Assembly (NCBI GenBank): GCA_018711275.1
Contig: DVIN01000050.1
Coordinates: 1-64,000 of the forward strand
Reading direction: 5' to 3'
Source of the DNA: Candidatus Pullilachnospira intestinigallinarum
Lineage (GTDB): Bacteria; Bacillota; Clostridia; Lachnospirales; Lachnospiraceae
DNA length: 64,000 nt
The notes under the pieces were generated by a model. The model saw nothing but the letters and a program-made list of their open reading frames with translations. It had not been told where the DNA came from and did no database searches. Positions 32,189-43,292 of this stretch are shown here, one piece after another (within the stretch, counting starts at the first letter, position 1; each line of letters starts with the position of its first letter). The translations under genes were made by a program, and so were the position numbers.

Positions 32189-33714
32189 GAATAATTATCG
32201 TTGAAGATGAACCAAAGACCCGGGAAGGTATCCTGAATATGATCCGCCGCTATACCGACCATCAGGTGGTGGCTGTGGCGGAGAACGGCCTGGAGGGTTT
32301 GGAGATGATTGAAAAACATCGTCCGCATCTGGTGATCACCGATGTCCGTATGCCCAGGATGAACGGCTTGGATATGCTGGAAGAGGTGAAAAAACGTCAC
32401 ATTGATGTGCAGGCGGTGGTGCTTACCGGTTATTCGGAGTTTGAGTACGCCCGGCAGGCGCTGCGGCTGGGTGTGGCGGAGTATGTGATGAAACCCCTGT
32501 CTTTGGATGATTTTCTGGCGGCTCTGGAACAGGCGGAGGCCCGGCTGGAACAGAAAAAAGCGGAGCGGATGCTGCCGGAGCAGATGCTGTGGTCCTATAT
32601 CTGCGGGGATCAGGAAAAACGAACCAGTCTGTACCCCATACTTTCCGAAGAGCTTCAGATCAATGGGCGGGTGAAATCCACCATGTTTTATATCCATCCC
32701 GGCAGCGATCTGGCGGGAGTGGCCAATGAGATGGCGGAAAAGACCCGGGAGCTTCTGGAAACCATGTGTATGGAGGGCTACTATATTCTGGTCCTGGGAC
32801 GGGGAAGCGATTATCTGGTACTGCTGACGGACACCGGGCGTAACAGCCATCTGTACACCGTATTTGAAACCAGGATTCTGAAAAAACTCCAGGAGGAATG
32901 GCGCTGTCGCTGCAGCTGTGTGGAAATCTGGGGCCTGAAGGATATTGATGAGAAACTGGCAGAACTGAGACAGCTGTTTGACAGGGGATTTTCCTGTCCG
33001 GATGAAATGCTGCTGGACGAGGAGCAGGTGGAAAAACTGACCTATGAGAAGCTGGAGTATCCGGAACGGCTGGAAAACCGGATGATCCGGTTCCTCCGGG
33101 AAGGAAACGGGGAGAAGGTGAAGGAGACCGGGCAGGAATTCATCCATACCGTAATCCTTGGAAATGCCACGGAGGCCTGCATCAAAGAATATACCCTTCG
33201 TTTTGCGGCGGGAATTTTAAAACTGATATCCGAATTTCATGAAAACGCAGAGCGGGAATGGGGACTTCTCAGCATTATCACCCAGATCACCAATGCCATG
33301 TCCAGTCAGGAAGCAGCGGATCAATTTGAGAAGATTCTGGACATCATCAGCGACCAGGCGCTGGAAGGGGAAGAGGCCGGAAAAGTCACGGAGAACAGTC
33401 TTGTGCTGACGGCGCTGGCTTATATCAGGGAGAATTACGCGGGCGATATCGGATTGGCGGACACGGCTTCGGTATGTGGAATTTCCCAGGAGCATTTGAG
33501 CAAGCTGTTTTACCGGGAAATGGGAATCAATTTTTCGCATTTTCTTCAGAATTTCCGGGTCAGCGCGGCCAAACGGCTGCTGGATACGGGAAAATACAAA
33601 GTATATGAGGTGGCGGAGATGGTGGGATTCCATGACCAGAAATACTTCGTTACCGTATTCAAAAAGCTCTGCGGCGTGACGCCCTCCGTTTATAAAAAGG
33701 AGCATGAGAGATGA
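32185..33714 (+). CDS. YesN-type AraC-family response regulator
   Basis: A 509-residue transcription activator. The receiver domain (1-120) has D53 in VITDVRMP and KPLS. A long middle region follows (about 130-400). The C-terminal AraC HTH pair (about 405-509) contains IGLADTASVCGISQEHLSKL and YEVAEMVGFHDQKYF. It probably activates the importer and glycosidases that follow. Three helically phased GTTCA repeats upstream of the binding-protein gene are candidate sites. It overlaps its kinase and the next gene by four bases each. Confidence 0.93.
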   Translation: MRIIIVEDEPKTREGILNMIRRYTDHQVVAVAENGLEGLEMIEKHRPHLVITDVRMPRMNGLDMLEEVKKRHIDVQAVVLTGYSEFEYARQALRLGVAEYVMKPLSLDDFLAALEQAEARLEQKKAERMLPEQMLWSYICGDQEKRTSLYPILSEELQINGRVKSTMFYIHPGSDLAGVANEMAEKTRELLETMCMEGYYILVLGRGSDYLVLLTDTGRNSHLYTVFETRILKKLQEEWRCRCSCVEIWGLKDIDEKLAELRQLFDRGFSCPDEMLLDEEQVEKLTYEKLEYPERLENRMIRFLREGNGEKVKETGQEFIHTVILGNATEACIKEYTLRFAAGILKLISEFHENAEREWGLLSIITQITNAMSSQEAADQFEKILDIISDQALEGEEAGKVTENSLVLTALAYIRENYAGDIGLADTASVCGISQEHLSKLFYREMGINFSHFLQNFRVSAAKRLLDTGKYKVYEVAEMVGFHDQKYFVTVFKKLCGVTPSVYKKEHER

Positions 33715-34964
33715 AGGTCCGGACAGCCCTGGCAGGAGCCATAGGCGTGGTGCTGCTGGTGATCGCGGCGCTTCTGGCGAATTTGTGGACAGAGAGAAGC
33801 AGCGTAGACAATGGCGGCCAGGAAGAGGAAGAACCCAGGGAGATCACCGTCATTTCCTCCAGCGAGGTGCCTGCGCATCAGGAGGCATTGGTCCGGATAG
33901 CCGGGGAATATGAGGAAAGTCATGAGAATGTTTCGGTGGTATTTGATTTCGTTTCCAGGGAGAGCTTCCGGGAGGAAGTCTGCCTTCGGGTGGAGCGGGA
34001 AGAGGACGTGGACCTGGTGATCTGTGACCAGATGATGATGCCTGCGCTGATTGATATGGGGCTTCTGCAGGAGATCCATGTGACGGAGGAATGGAGGAAC
34101 CATCTGGCCTATCAGAAGATGTGGGCCAGCACCCTCAGTAACGGAAGATATTATGGCGTTCCCCTTACCTGCGATCCGTATGTGCTGTTTTACCGGAAGG
34201 ATCTTCTGGAGGAAGCAGGCGTTCAGGTGCCGCGGACCTGGGAAGAACTGCTGGATACGGGAACCGGCATGCGGCAGATGGGACGTTACAGTATGGCGTT
34301 TCCGGCCAAGAGAACGGAGGAAATGGCGGAATTTTTTCTGCTGATGCTGTATTCCTCGGGAGGAAATGTATACAGTATCAATGGAGAGGCGGGACTGAAT
34401 GTCATGGAGATCCTTTCGGAGATGTGGAACCGGGGGCTTCTGCCGGACAATACCATCAATCTGTCGGATAAGGATCTGGCCGGCATGTTTTCTGACGGAA
34501 ATCTGATTATGATGGCCAACCGGCTCAGCATGGGGACGGTGATCCGGGATGCGGATGTCAGCTTTGATGTGGGAATTGCCGCGCTGCCTTCGGATACGGC
34601 AGGGAGCCTTTTCCTGATGGGGGAAAATATAGGAATGGCAAGAAATGCCGATCCGGACGCTCTGGGTTTCCTTAATTATCTGTGTACTCCGGAAGTATCC
34701 CGGCAGCTGGCGGATGCGCTGGAAACCTATCCGGTTTATACGGAGTATGATTATGAACCGGAGGAGACCAGCTGGTGCGGTACGGAAAGTCTGGAGCCCC
34801 GGTTCCAGATGGATAACAGAGCCATGGAACCTTACAGTACCTGGTATCAGATATCCGGCAGCATCAGCGATGGCATGATAGATCTTCTGCGGACAAACGT
34901 GGATGTGGAAGATGTGGCTGTCCGGATGCAGGATCAGGTTCGGGTGGCGATTCTGGAAGAATAG
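33711..34964 (+). CDS. Membrane-anchored solute-binding-like protein
   Basis: A 417-residue protein of the carbohydrate-binding (SBP_bac_1) fold. One N-terminal hydrophobic segment (about 8-25) has no lipobox Cys, so it is probably anchored by an uncleaved helix rather than by lipid. SBP motifs include the YGVPLTCDPYVLFYRKDLLEEAG block and the later MANRLSMG region. It overlaps the YesN gene by four bases and is separated from the transporter by a terminator. This suggests it serves the sensor, presenting ligand to the YesM kinase, rather than the importer. That role is inference. Confidence 0.8.
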   Translation: MKVRTALAGAIGVVLLVIAALLANLWTERSSVDNGGQEEEEPREITVISSSEVPAHQEALVRIAGEYEESHENVSVVFDFVSRESFREEVCLRVEREEDVDLVICDQMMMPALIDMGLLQEIHVTEEWRNHLAYQKMWASTLSNGRYYGVPLTCDPYVLFYRKDLLEEAGVQVPRTWEELLDTGTGMRQMGRYSMAFPAKRTEEMAEFFLLMLYSSGGNVYSINGEAGLNVMEILSEMWNRGLLPDNTINLSDKDLAGMFSDGNLIMMANRLSMGTVIRDADVSFDVGIAALPSDTAGSLFLMGENIGMARNADPDALGFLNYLCTPEVSRQLADALETYPVYTEYDYEPEETSWCGTESLEPRFQMDNRAMEPYSTWYQISGSISDGMIDLLRTNVDVEDVAVRMQDQVRVAILEE

Positions 34965-35021
34965 ACGTTAAAACAGTTCAGGCTTTCGCTTTTTTGCCAC
35001 AATAAATCGAGCAATATCACG

Positions 35022-35060
35022 AAGTTTCCGGAACAGAAATAATGTCCGGAAACTTTTTTT
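35022..35060 (+). terminator. Terminator after the YesMN operon
   Basis: AAGTTTCCGGA pairs with TCCGGAAACTT, followed by seven T residues. Confidence 0.93.
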
Positions 35061-35069
35061 GGGTAATTT

Positions 35070-35107
35070 GTTCAATCTGTGTTAGAAAATCGTTCATAAA
35101 ATGTTCA
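35070..35107 (+). promoter_or_regulatory. Phased GTTCA direct repeats (candidate YesN sites)
   Basis: GTTCA begins at 35070, 35092 and 35103, spacings of 22 and 11 bases, so all lie on one face of the helix. They precede the importer operon, and no strong -35 box is present downstream, as expected for an activator-dependent promoter. AraC-type regulators bind such direct repeats. Confidence 0.5.
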
Positions 35108-35203
35108 AAAATTTCACCCTATCTTAAAAATTTGGAATATTTCTCCGGCAGAAAATCTGATATCCTATGTATATCTTAAGCGGAAAGAAAAGGAGAGATG
35201 AAC

Positions 35204-36658
35204 ATGAAAAGAAAACAGATTCTGAGTATCCTGATGGCATCCGCCATGCTGGTTGGTATGACAGCCTGCGGCGGCGGATCCTCAGACGGCGGTTCTTCCG
35301 AAGGCGGAGATGCTTCTGCTGAGAGCGGCGAGGCTTCCACGGAAGAAAGCGGCGGAGAGGACGCGGATGCTTCTTCGGGAGAAAAATCGAAAATCACCAT
35401 TTGCTGGCGTGATGACGGAACCGATATTGAATTGAACGCCAACTATCAGCAGATGCAGGCGGCATATGAAACCTGGGACAAAAAGGATCAGGTGGAACTG
35501 GAGTTCGCTCCAATTACCGCTCAGGAAGGTGATTACTTCACAAAGGTTGCTCTGCAGCTGGCTGACCCGGGAACCTGCCCGGATCTAGTTTGCGAGGATA
35601 CCTTCCAGATGCCCAACGATATCGCAGCCGGTTATCTGACCAACCTTGACGATTATGTGGCAGATTATGAAGACTGGAACAATGGAATGTATTATGATTC
35701 CATGGTAACCATGGTTACCGGACCGGATGGATCCGTATATGGTATTCCGTACTGTACAGATACCCGTGGACTGTTTTATAACAGGGATATCCTGGCACAG
35801 GCCGGAGTCATCGCCGAGGGCGAGGATTGGCAGCCCACCAGCTGGCAGGATATTCTGGATGCCTGCGCTGCAGTGAAAGAGAATTGCCCGGATGTGGTTC
35901 CCTTCTGGTGCAACTCCGGTGTGGCTACCGGTGAGGCAACCTCCATGCAGACTTATGAGATGCTGCTGTACGGAACCGGCGAGAGACTGATCACCGATGA
36001 TGGAAAATGGATCGTAAAGAGCCAGGGCATTCAGGATTCTCTGCAGTTCCTGTCTGATATTTATACCAACGGATATGGCCCGTCTCTGTCTCTGGTACTG
36101 AACGGACAGGCAGGCAACACCTCTGCGAGAGAGTATCTGCCGGAAGGTAAACTGGCAATCTCTCTGGATGGAAGCTGGATTCTTGGTAACTATAGTGAAA
36201 CAGGAGCCGCTCCGTGGGATGGATACGAAGACGTTCTTGGACTGGCGGCTATGCCCACCAGCGAGGGACAGGATCCCGGAACCATCACTCTTGCAGGTGG
36301 TTGGGCTTACTCCATTCCGGAAAATTCAGACAATAAAGATCTGACCTATGATTTCATCCAGCATATGATGCAGCCTGAATATTATAAGACATACATCATG
36401 CAGGCCGGAAATATCGCAGTTAGAACGGATACCGCTGAGGATGAGGATTATGCTTCCCGTCCGCTGATGGATGTGGCAACACAGTTCCTGGAGACCGCTG
36501 AGTTCAGACCACAGAATGATCAGTACTCTACCGTATCTACTTCTATCCAGCAGATGGTTGAGTCTGTAGTATCTGGAGCCAGTCCGGAAGATGCAATGAA
36601 TCAGTATGCTACCAGCGTGGCCCGTTCCGTAGGCGAGGATAACGTGGTAGAACAGTAA
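35204..36658 (+). CDS. Carbohydrate ABC transporter substrate-binding lipoprotein
   Basis: A 484-residue secreted lipoprotein. The signal peptide ends at the lipobox VGMTAC with C22. A Gly/Ser/Glu-rich linker follows to about residue 60. The SBP_bac_1 fold occupies the rest, including YGIPYCTDTRGLFYNRDIL and AGGWAYSIPENS. It delivers oligosaccharides to the two permeases that follow. ATG 35204 is 8 bases after AAGGAGAG, with ATG 35198 the alternative. Mannose-type glycans are inferred from the neighbouring glycosidases. Expression is probably higher than that of the permeases because a stem-loop follows the gene. Confidence 0.93.
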   Translation: MKRKQILSILMASAMLVGMTACGGGSSDGGSSEGGDASAESGEASTEESGGEDADASSGEKSKITICWRDDGTDIELNANYQQMQAAYETWDKKDQVELEFAPITAQEGDYFTKVALQLADPGTCPDLVCEDTFQMPNDIAAGYLTNLDDYVADYEDWNNGMYYDSMVTMVTGPDGSVYGIPYCTDTRGLFYNRDILAQAGVIAEGEDWQPTSWQDILDACAAVKENCPDVVPFWCNSGVATGEATSMQTYEMLLYGTGERLITDDGKWIVKSQGIQDSLQFLSDIYTNGYGPSLSLVLNGQAGNTSAREYLPEGKLAISLDGSWILGNYSETGAAPWDGYEDVLGLAAMPTSEGQDPGTITLAGGWAYSIPENSDNKDLTYDFIQHMMQPEYYKTYIMQAGNIAVRTDTAEDEDYASRPLMDVATQFLETAEFRPQNDQYSTVSTSIQQMVESVVSGASPEDAMNQYATSVARSVGEDNVVEQ

Positions 36659-36698
36659 ATTATAAAATGCTAATTATGTAAGGCATCAGTTACTAAGA

Positions 36699-36730
36699 GG
36701 CGGCGGTGCGGACTTGAAGAAAGCGCCGCC
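36699..36730 (+). other. Intercistronic stem-loop between binding protein and permease genes
   Basis: GGCGGCG (36699-36705) pairs with CGCCGCC (36724-36730), followed by a poor T tract (GTCGTTTCTTG). It could act as a leaky terminator or protect the upstream mRNA, giving more binding protein than permease. Confidence 0.6.
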
Positions 36731-36772
36731 GTCGTTTCTTGTTGAAGTATTTTATCCAAAGGAGGGAAAGAC

Positions 36773-37675
36773 ATGGCGAAACCTGCATCGAAAAAAGTTG
36801 GTAAGATGGCGGTTTTCCGTGAGGATATGAAAAAATCGGTTCTGCTTCTTCCTGCCGTGATTTTGCTTTTCGGCTTTTTTCTGGTTCCGATTTTCTTAAC
36901 AGTGTATTTTTCTTTTACCAACATGGCACTGACCGGATCTGCAGCACAGAATTTTCAGTTTGTGGGACTTGATAATTACATCAGTATGTTTACAGACCCC
37001 ACAACATTGACAGCCATCAAGAATACGGTTGTTTTCCTGATTGGAAGCCTTCTGGGCCAGAGTGTGCTTGGTTTCCTGCTGGCCTATCTGATGAGAGGAA
37101 AGGCGAAAGCATTCCGCAGTGTCCTGGGTCCCTGTATTTTGGCCGGATGGGTTATGCCTGAGATCGTGGTTTCCATGTGCTGTATGGCATTCTTTGATGT
37201 TTCCGGTACTGTGAATATGATTCTTGAAGCCATTCATCTGCCGGGGATTGACTTTATCTACGGTCATCCCATGCTGACAGTTATTATTGCCAACGTATGG
37301 CATGGAACTGCTTTTTCCATGATGAACTTCCAGTCCGCGCTGGATAATGTATCTGCTGATATTGAGGAAGCAGCCCGGGTGGACGGCGCCAACAGAATTC
37401 AGACGCTGATCCGCATTGTGGTTCCCTGTATCAAAGATACTATTGCAACCAATACCATGCTGAATACTCTGTCTACATTGGGTGTATTTGGTCTGATCTG
37501 GGCTCTGACAGGCGGCGGCCCCGGAACGGCAACCACCACACTGCCCATCTACATGTACAATCAGGGTATGAAAAACTTCCAGTTGGGTCAGGGAACTGCC
37601 ATCGGTATGCTGATCCTTGTTATCGGGGCAATCTGTAGCGTAATCTACACGAGAGTTATGAAACCGGAAAATTAG
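36773..37675 (+). CDS. Carbohydrate ABC importer permease (MalF/UgpA type)
   Basis: A 300-residue permease with six predicted transmembrane helices. The EAA loop, which docks the ATPase, reads EEAARVDGANRIQTLIRIVVP. The first helix follows a short cytosolic N-tail, KKSVLLLPAVILLFGFFLVP. GGAGGGAAAGAC precedes the ATG. It is the first of two importer permeases, with 16 bases to the next. No ATPase gene is in the locus, so a shared MsmK-type ATPase elsewhere is expected, as in many Firmicutes sugar importers. Confidence 0.94.
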   Translation: MAKPASKKVGKMAVFREDMKKSVLLLPAVILLFGFFLVPIFLTVYFSFTNMALTGSAAQNFQFVGLDNYISMFTDPTTLTAIKNTVVFLIGSLLGQSVLGFLLAYLMRGKAKAFRSVLGPCILAGWVMPEIVVSMCCMAFFDVSGTVNMILEAIHLPGIDFIYGHPMLTVIIANVWHGTAFSMMNFQSALDNVSADIEEAARVDGANRIQTLIRIVVPCIKDTIATNTMLNTLSTLGVFGLIWALTGGGPGTATTTLPIYMYNQGMKNFQLGQGTAIGMLILVIGAICSVIYTRVMKPEN

Positions 37676-37691
37676 GAAGGAGGAAAAGAAT

Positions 37692-38513
37692 ATGGGTGAA
37701 AAAACAGTTAATGCAATTCATTATATCATTCTGGCCATTATCGGCATCGTGTTCATCCTTCCGCTGATCTGGCTGGTGGTGGCGTCTTTTGACTTGAACG
37801 CTAACCAGGCATTGAAATGGCCGGAGACATGGACACTCAGCAACTACATCGGTGTGCTGACCAGTTCCGATGACCTGAGAGGATTTGGTATCGGTCTTGT
37901 GATCTCTCTGGTACAGTCTCTGATCGTGGTGCTGGTATCCGGACTGGCGGCTTATCCGCTGTCAAGATACAATCTGAGCTATAAAAAAGGATTTATGTAT
38001 GTAATTCTGTTCATGACATCTCTGCCGATGATCGCCGTGATCGTGCCGGTTTATAAGATGTTCCTGAACATCGGGCTGCTGGACAGTATCCCCGGTGTTA
38101 TCCTTTACCTGTCCGCTTCTTCTCTGCCTTATGGAATCTGGCTGATGAAGAACTTTATGGATGGTGTGCCGGTGGAACTGGAAGAGGCTGCCTGGGTGGA
38201 CGGAGCAACCACTATGCAGTCCATCATGAAGATTGTAGCTCCCCTGATGTTCCCGGGAATCTGTGTGGTATTCATTTACACCTTCTCCGGAAGCTGGGGT
38301 AACTTCTTCGTTCCCTATATCCTGATCAGTACACCGGAGAAGATGCCGGCGGCTGTTATGCTGTATCAGTTCTTCGGAATGCACGGTTCCATTGCCTATG
38401 GACCGCTGGCGGCTTTCTCCGTGATTTACGCGCTGCCATCCATCCTGCTGTACATACTGTCTCAGAACTATATGTCCAAAGGATTTACCATGGCAGGTGC
38501 CGCAAAGGGCTGA
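37692..38513 (+). CDS. Carbohydrate ABC importer permease (MalG/UgpE type)
   Basis: A 273-residue permease with six predicted helices and the EAA loop EEAAWVDGATTMQSIMKIVAP. The N-terminal helix begins IHYIILAIIGIVFILPLIW. AAGGAGGAAAAG precedes the ATG at 37692. It completes the membrane channel with the previous permease and is followed by a strong terminator. Confidence 0.94.
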   Translation: MGEKTVNAIHYIILAIIGIVFILPLIWLVVASFDLNANQALKWPETWTLSNYIGVLTSSDDLRGFGIGLVISLVQSLIVVLVSGLAAYPLSRYNLSYKKGFMYVILFMTSLPMIAVIVPVYKMFLNIGLLDSIPGVILYLSASSLPYGIWLMKNFMDGVPVELEEAAWVDGATTMQSIMKIVAPLMFPGICVVFIYTFSGSWGNFFVPYILISTPEKMPAAVMLYQFFGMHGSIAYGPLAAFSVIYALPSILLYILSQNYMSKGFTMAGAAKG

Positions 38514-38534
38514 TTTCAGTCGGAATGTATTTAC

Positions 38535-38583
38535 GAGGAGTCTTTCAACGTGCAGCGCACGGGAGGGAGACTCCTCTTTTTTC
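38535..38583 (+). terminator. Terminator after the importer operon
   Basis: GAGGAGTCT pairs with AGACTCCTC and encloses a smaller CGTGC/GCACG hairpin, followed by seven T residues. Downstream glycosidases need read-through or their own promoter. Confidence 0.85.
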
Positions 38584-38703
38584 CGCAGAGGCGGAGAACG
38601 GGCGGCCTGCCATACGGCGGGCGGAGTATATCATTTTACCGTACTTTTGAATTCATGCCGGAAAGGCTGAAGAAATATTTACTGAAAAAGGAGGAATCCG
38701 AGT

Positions 38704-41850
<3,147 letters not shown>

Positions 41851-41917
41851 CAGAATCGGAGAATATGAGCAGATAACAGAAAAAGATACACAGCGGGTCC
41901 TGTGACCCTGCTGAAAG

Positions 41918-41956
41918 TGAGCCGGAGGGGCATGTGTCCTCCGGCTCATGTGTTTT
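41918..41956 (+). terminator. Terminator after the GH38 gene
   Basis: TGAGCCGGAGG pairs with CCTCCGGCTCA, an 11-bp perfect stem, followed by the weaker tract TGTGTTTT. Confidence 0.75.
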
Positions 41957-42012
41957 AGCCTTGCGGTTTGTTGGCCGTTCCTTCGATTTGAAGATTCCGG
42001 TGGGAATTGCTC

Positions 42013-42041
42013 TTGTAATTGCCCGAAAGTTCTGTTATACT
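42013..42041 (+). promoter_or_regulatory. Upstream promoter of the Rpn-family gene
   Basis: TTGTAA (42013-42018) and TATACT (42036-42041), 17-base spacer. The 377-base gap between GH38 and the Rpn gene holds the terminator and two tandem promoters and nothing else I can name. Confidence 0.6.
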
Positions 42042-42123
42042 GACCATACATTTCAAATTGTTCCGGCATTCGCCGGAAGATATCCCATTACTAAAAAAAT
42101 TGTGAAAATAGAAGGGCCGGACG

Positions 42124-42152
42124 TTGTACTGACTGGCTGTTTTTGCTATACT
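42124..42152 (+). promoter_or_regulatory. Downstream promoter of the Rpn-family gene
   Basis: TTGTAC (42124-42129) and TATACT (42147-42152), 17-base spacer, about 75 bases before the start codon. Confidence 0.6.
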
Positions 42153-42227
42153 TCAATTAGGATTGCCCGTCAGCAAATCAGGTTTTTCTGTCAGCCGCCG
42201 CCCGGCGGCCAGGGGAAAGGAGACGCT

Positions 42228-43184
42228 ATGGGCAAAAAGAAAAAGCAGCAGAATGCAAAGAAAAAATCTGCAGGGAATCATTCTTATGTAAACCGCAAAT
42301 ATAAGGACAGCCTGTTTCGTATGCTGTTCAGTGGCCGGGAAGCCCTGCTGAGTCTTTACAATGCGGTCAACCAGACGGCATATAAAGATCCTTCGGCTTT
42401 GGAAATCATGACCATCGAGGATGCCATTTATGTGGGAATAAAAAATGATCTGGCATTTCTCATTGACTGCCGGTTAAATCTGTATGAGGCGCAGAGTACG
42501 CGGAACCCCAATATGCCATTGCGTGGAGTATTTTATTTTTCGCAGGTTTATCAGGGGTATGTGAACCGGAGGGGACTGAATATTTTCTCAGAAAAGCAGA
42601 TTCGTCTTCCGGTTCCCCGGTATCTTGTACTGTATAACGGCACAAATGAGGAGCCGGACCGTCAGATCCTGCGGCTGTCGGACGCATTTGGGCAGTCGGA
42701 AGAAGCCTGCCTGGAATGTACGGCGGTGATGCTGAATATCAATGCGGGACATAACAGCAGGATCATGAAGCAGTGCCGCACTCTGTACGAGTATGCTGTA
42801 CTTGTCGATACCGTGCGGAATCATCTGAATATCGGGGGAATTCCCCGGGAACAGGCAGTGGATGAAGCGGTAAAAGAATGTATTCGCAGGGGAATTCTGG
42901 CGGATTTTTTGCGGAAGCACAGAGCGGAGGTGAAGAGCGTGATATTGACGGAATATGACCGGGAAGCGCATATTCGGGCGGAGAAAAAGGAGAGCTGGGA
43001 AGACGGTTGGGAAGATGGCGTGGCTGAGGAAAGAGAGCGGCTTCTGCGTTCCGTGATACGGGTGCAGCGGAAAAAAGGACAGAAGGAAGCAGATATCATA
43101 TCTTTTCTGGCAGAGTGTTTTGAACTGCCGGAAGAGGAAGCCTGGGAATGCTATCGAAAAATTTCCCGGGAGGATGCATTATAA
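42228..43184 (+). CDS. Rpn-family recombination-promoting nuclease / PD-(D/E)XK transposase-like protein
   Basis: A 318-residue soluble protein. After a Lys-rich N-tail comes YKDSLFRMLFSGREALLSLYN, then the nuclease core AFLIDCRLNLYEAQST with NPNMPLRG, the D...E-x-Q form of the PD-(D/E)XK site. The C-terminus is charged (EDGWEDGVAEERERLL). Rpn proteins are linked to RecA-independent recombination and, in some cases, to phage defence, and these genes are numerous in Lachnospiraceae. AAAGGAGACGCT precedes the ATG at 42228, and the frame from 41934 is an artefact. The gene interrupts the mannosidase locus, has its own promoters and does not belong to the pathway. Confidence 0.88.
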   Translation: MGKKKKQQNAKKKSAGNHSYVNRKYKDSLFRMLFSGREALLSLYNAVNQTAYKDPSALEIMTIEDAIYVGIKNDLAFLIDCRLNLYEAQSTRNPNMPLRGVFYFSQVYQGYVNRRGLNIFSEKQIRLPVPRYLVLYNGTNEEPDRQILRLSDAFGQSEEACLECTAVMLNINAGHNSRIMKQCRTLYEYAVLVDTVRNHLNIGGIPREQAVDEAVKECIRRGILADFLRKHRAEVKSVILTEYDREAHIRAEKKESWEDGWEDGVAEERERLLRSVIRVQRKKGQKEADIISFLAECFELPEEEAWECYRKISREDAL

Positions 43185-43292
43185 TTTCACAGAAACACGC
43201 TTTGCGGCCTTCTGTGGTCAGGAAAACAGGAACAACCGGCAGTCCGGCTCTGGAGCCGGGTTGCCTGAAAATATATATGGGAGGTAAACAAC

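Noticed and set aside
41934..42227. N-terminal extension of the Rpn-family protein
   Set aside because: It covers the preceding terminator and two promoters. The ATG at 42228 has a good ribosome binding site.
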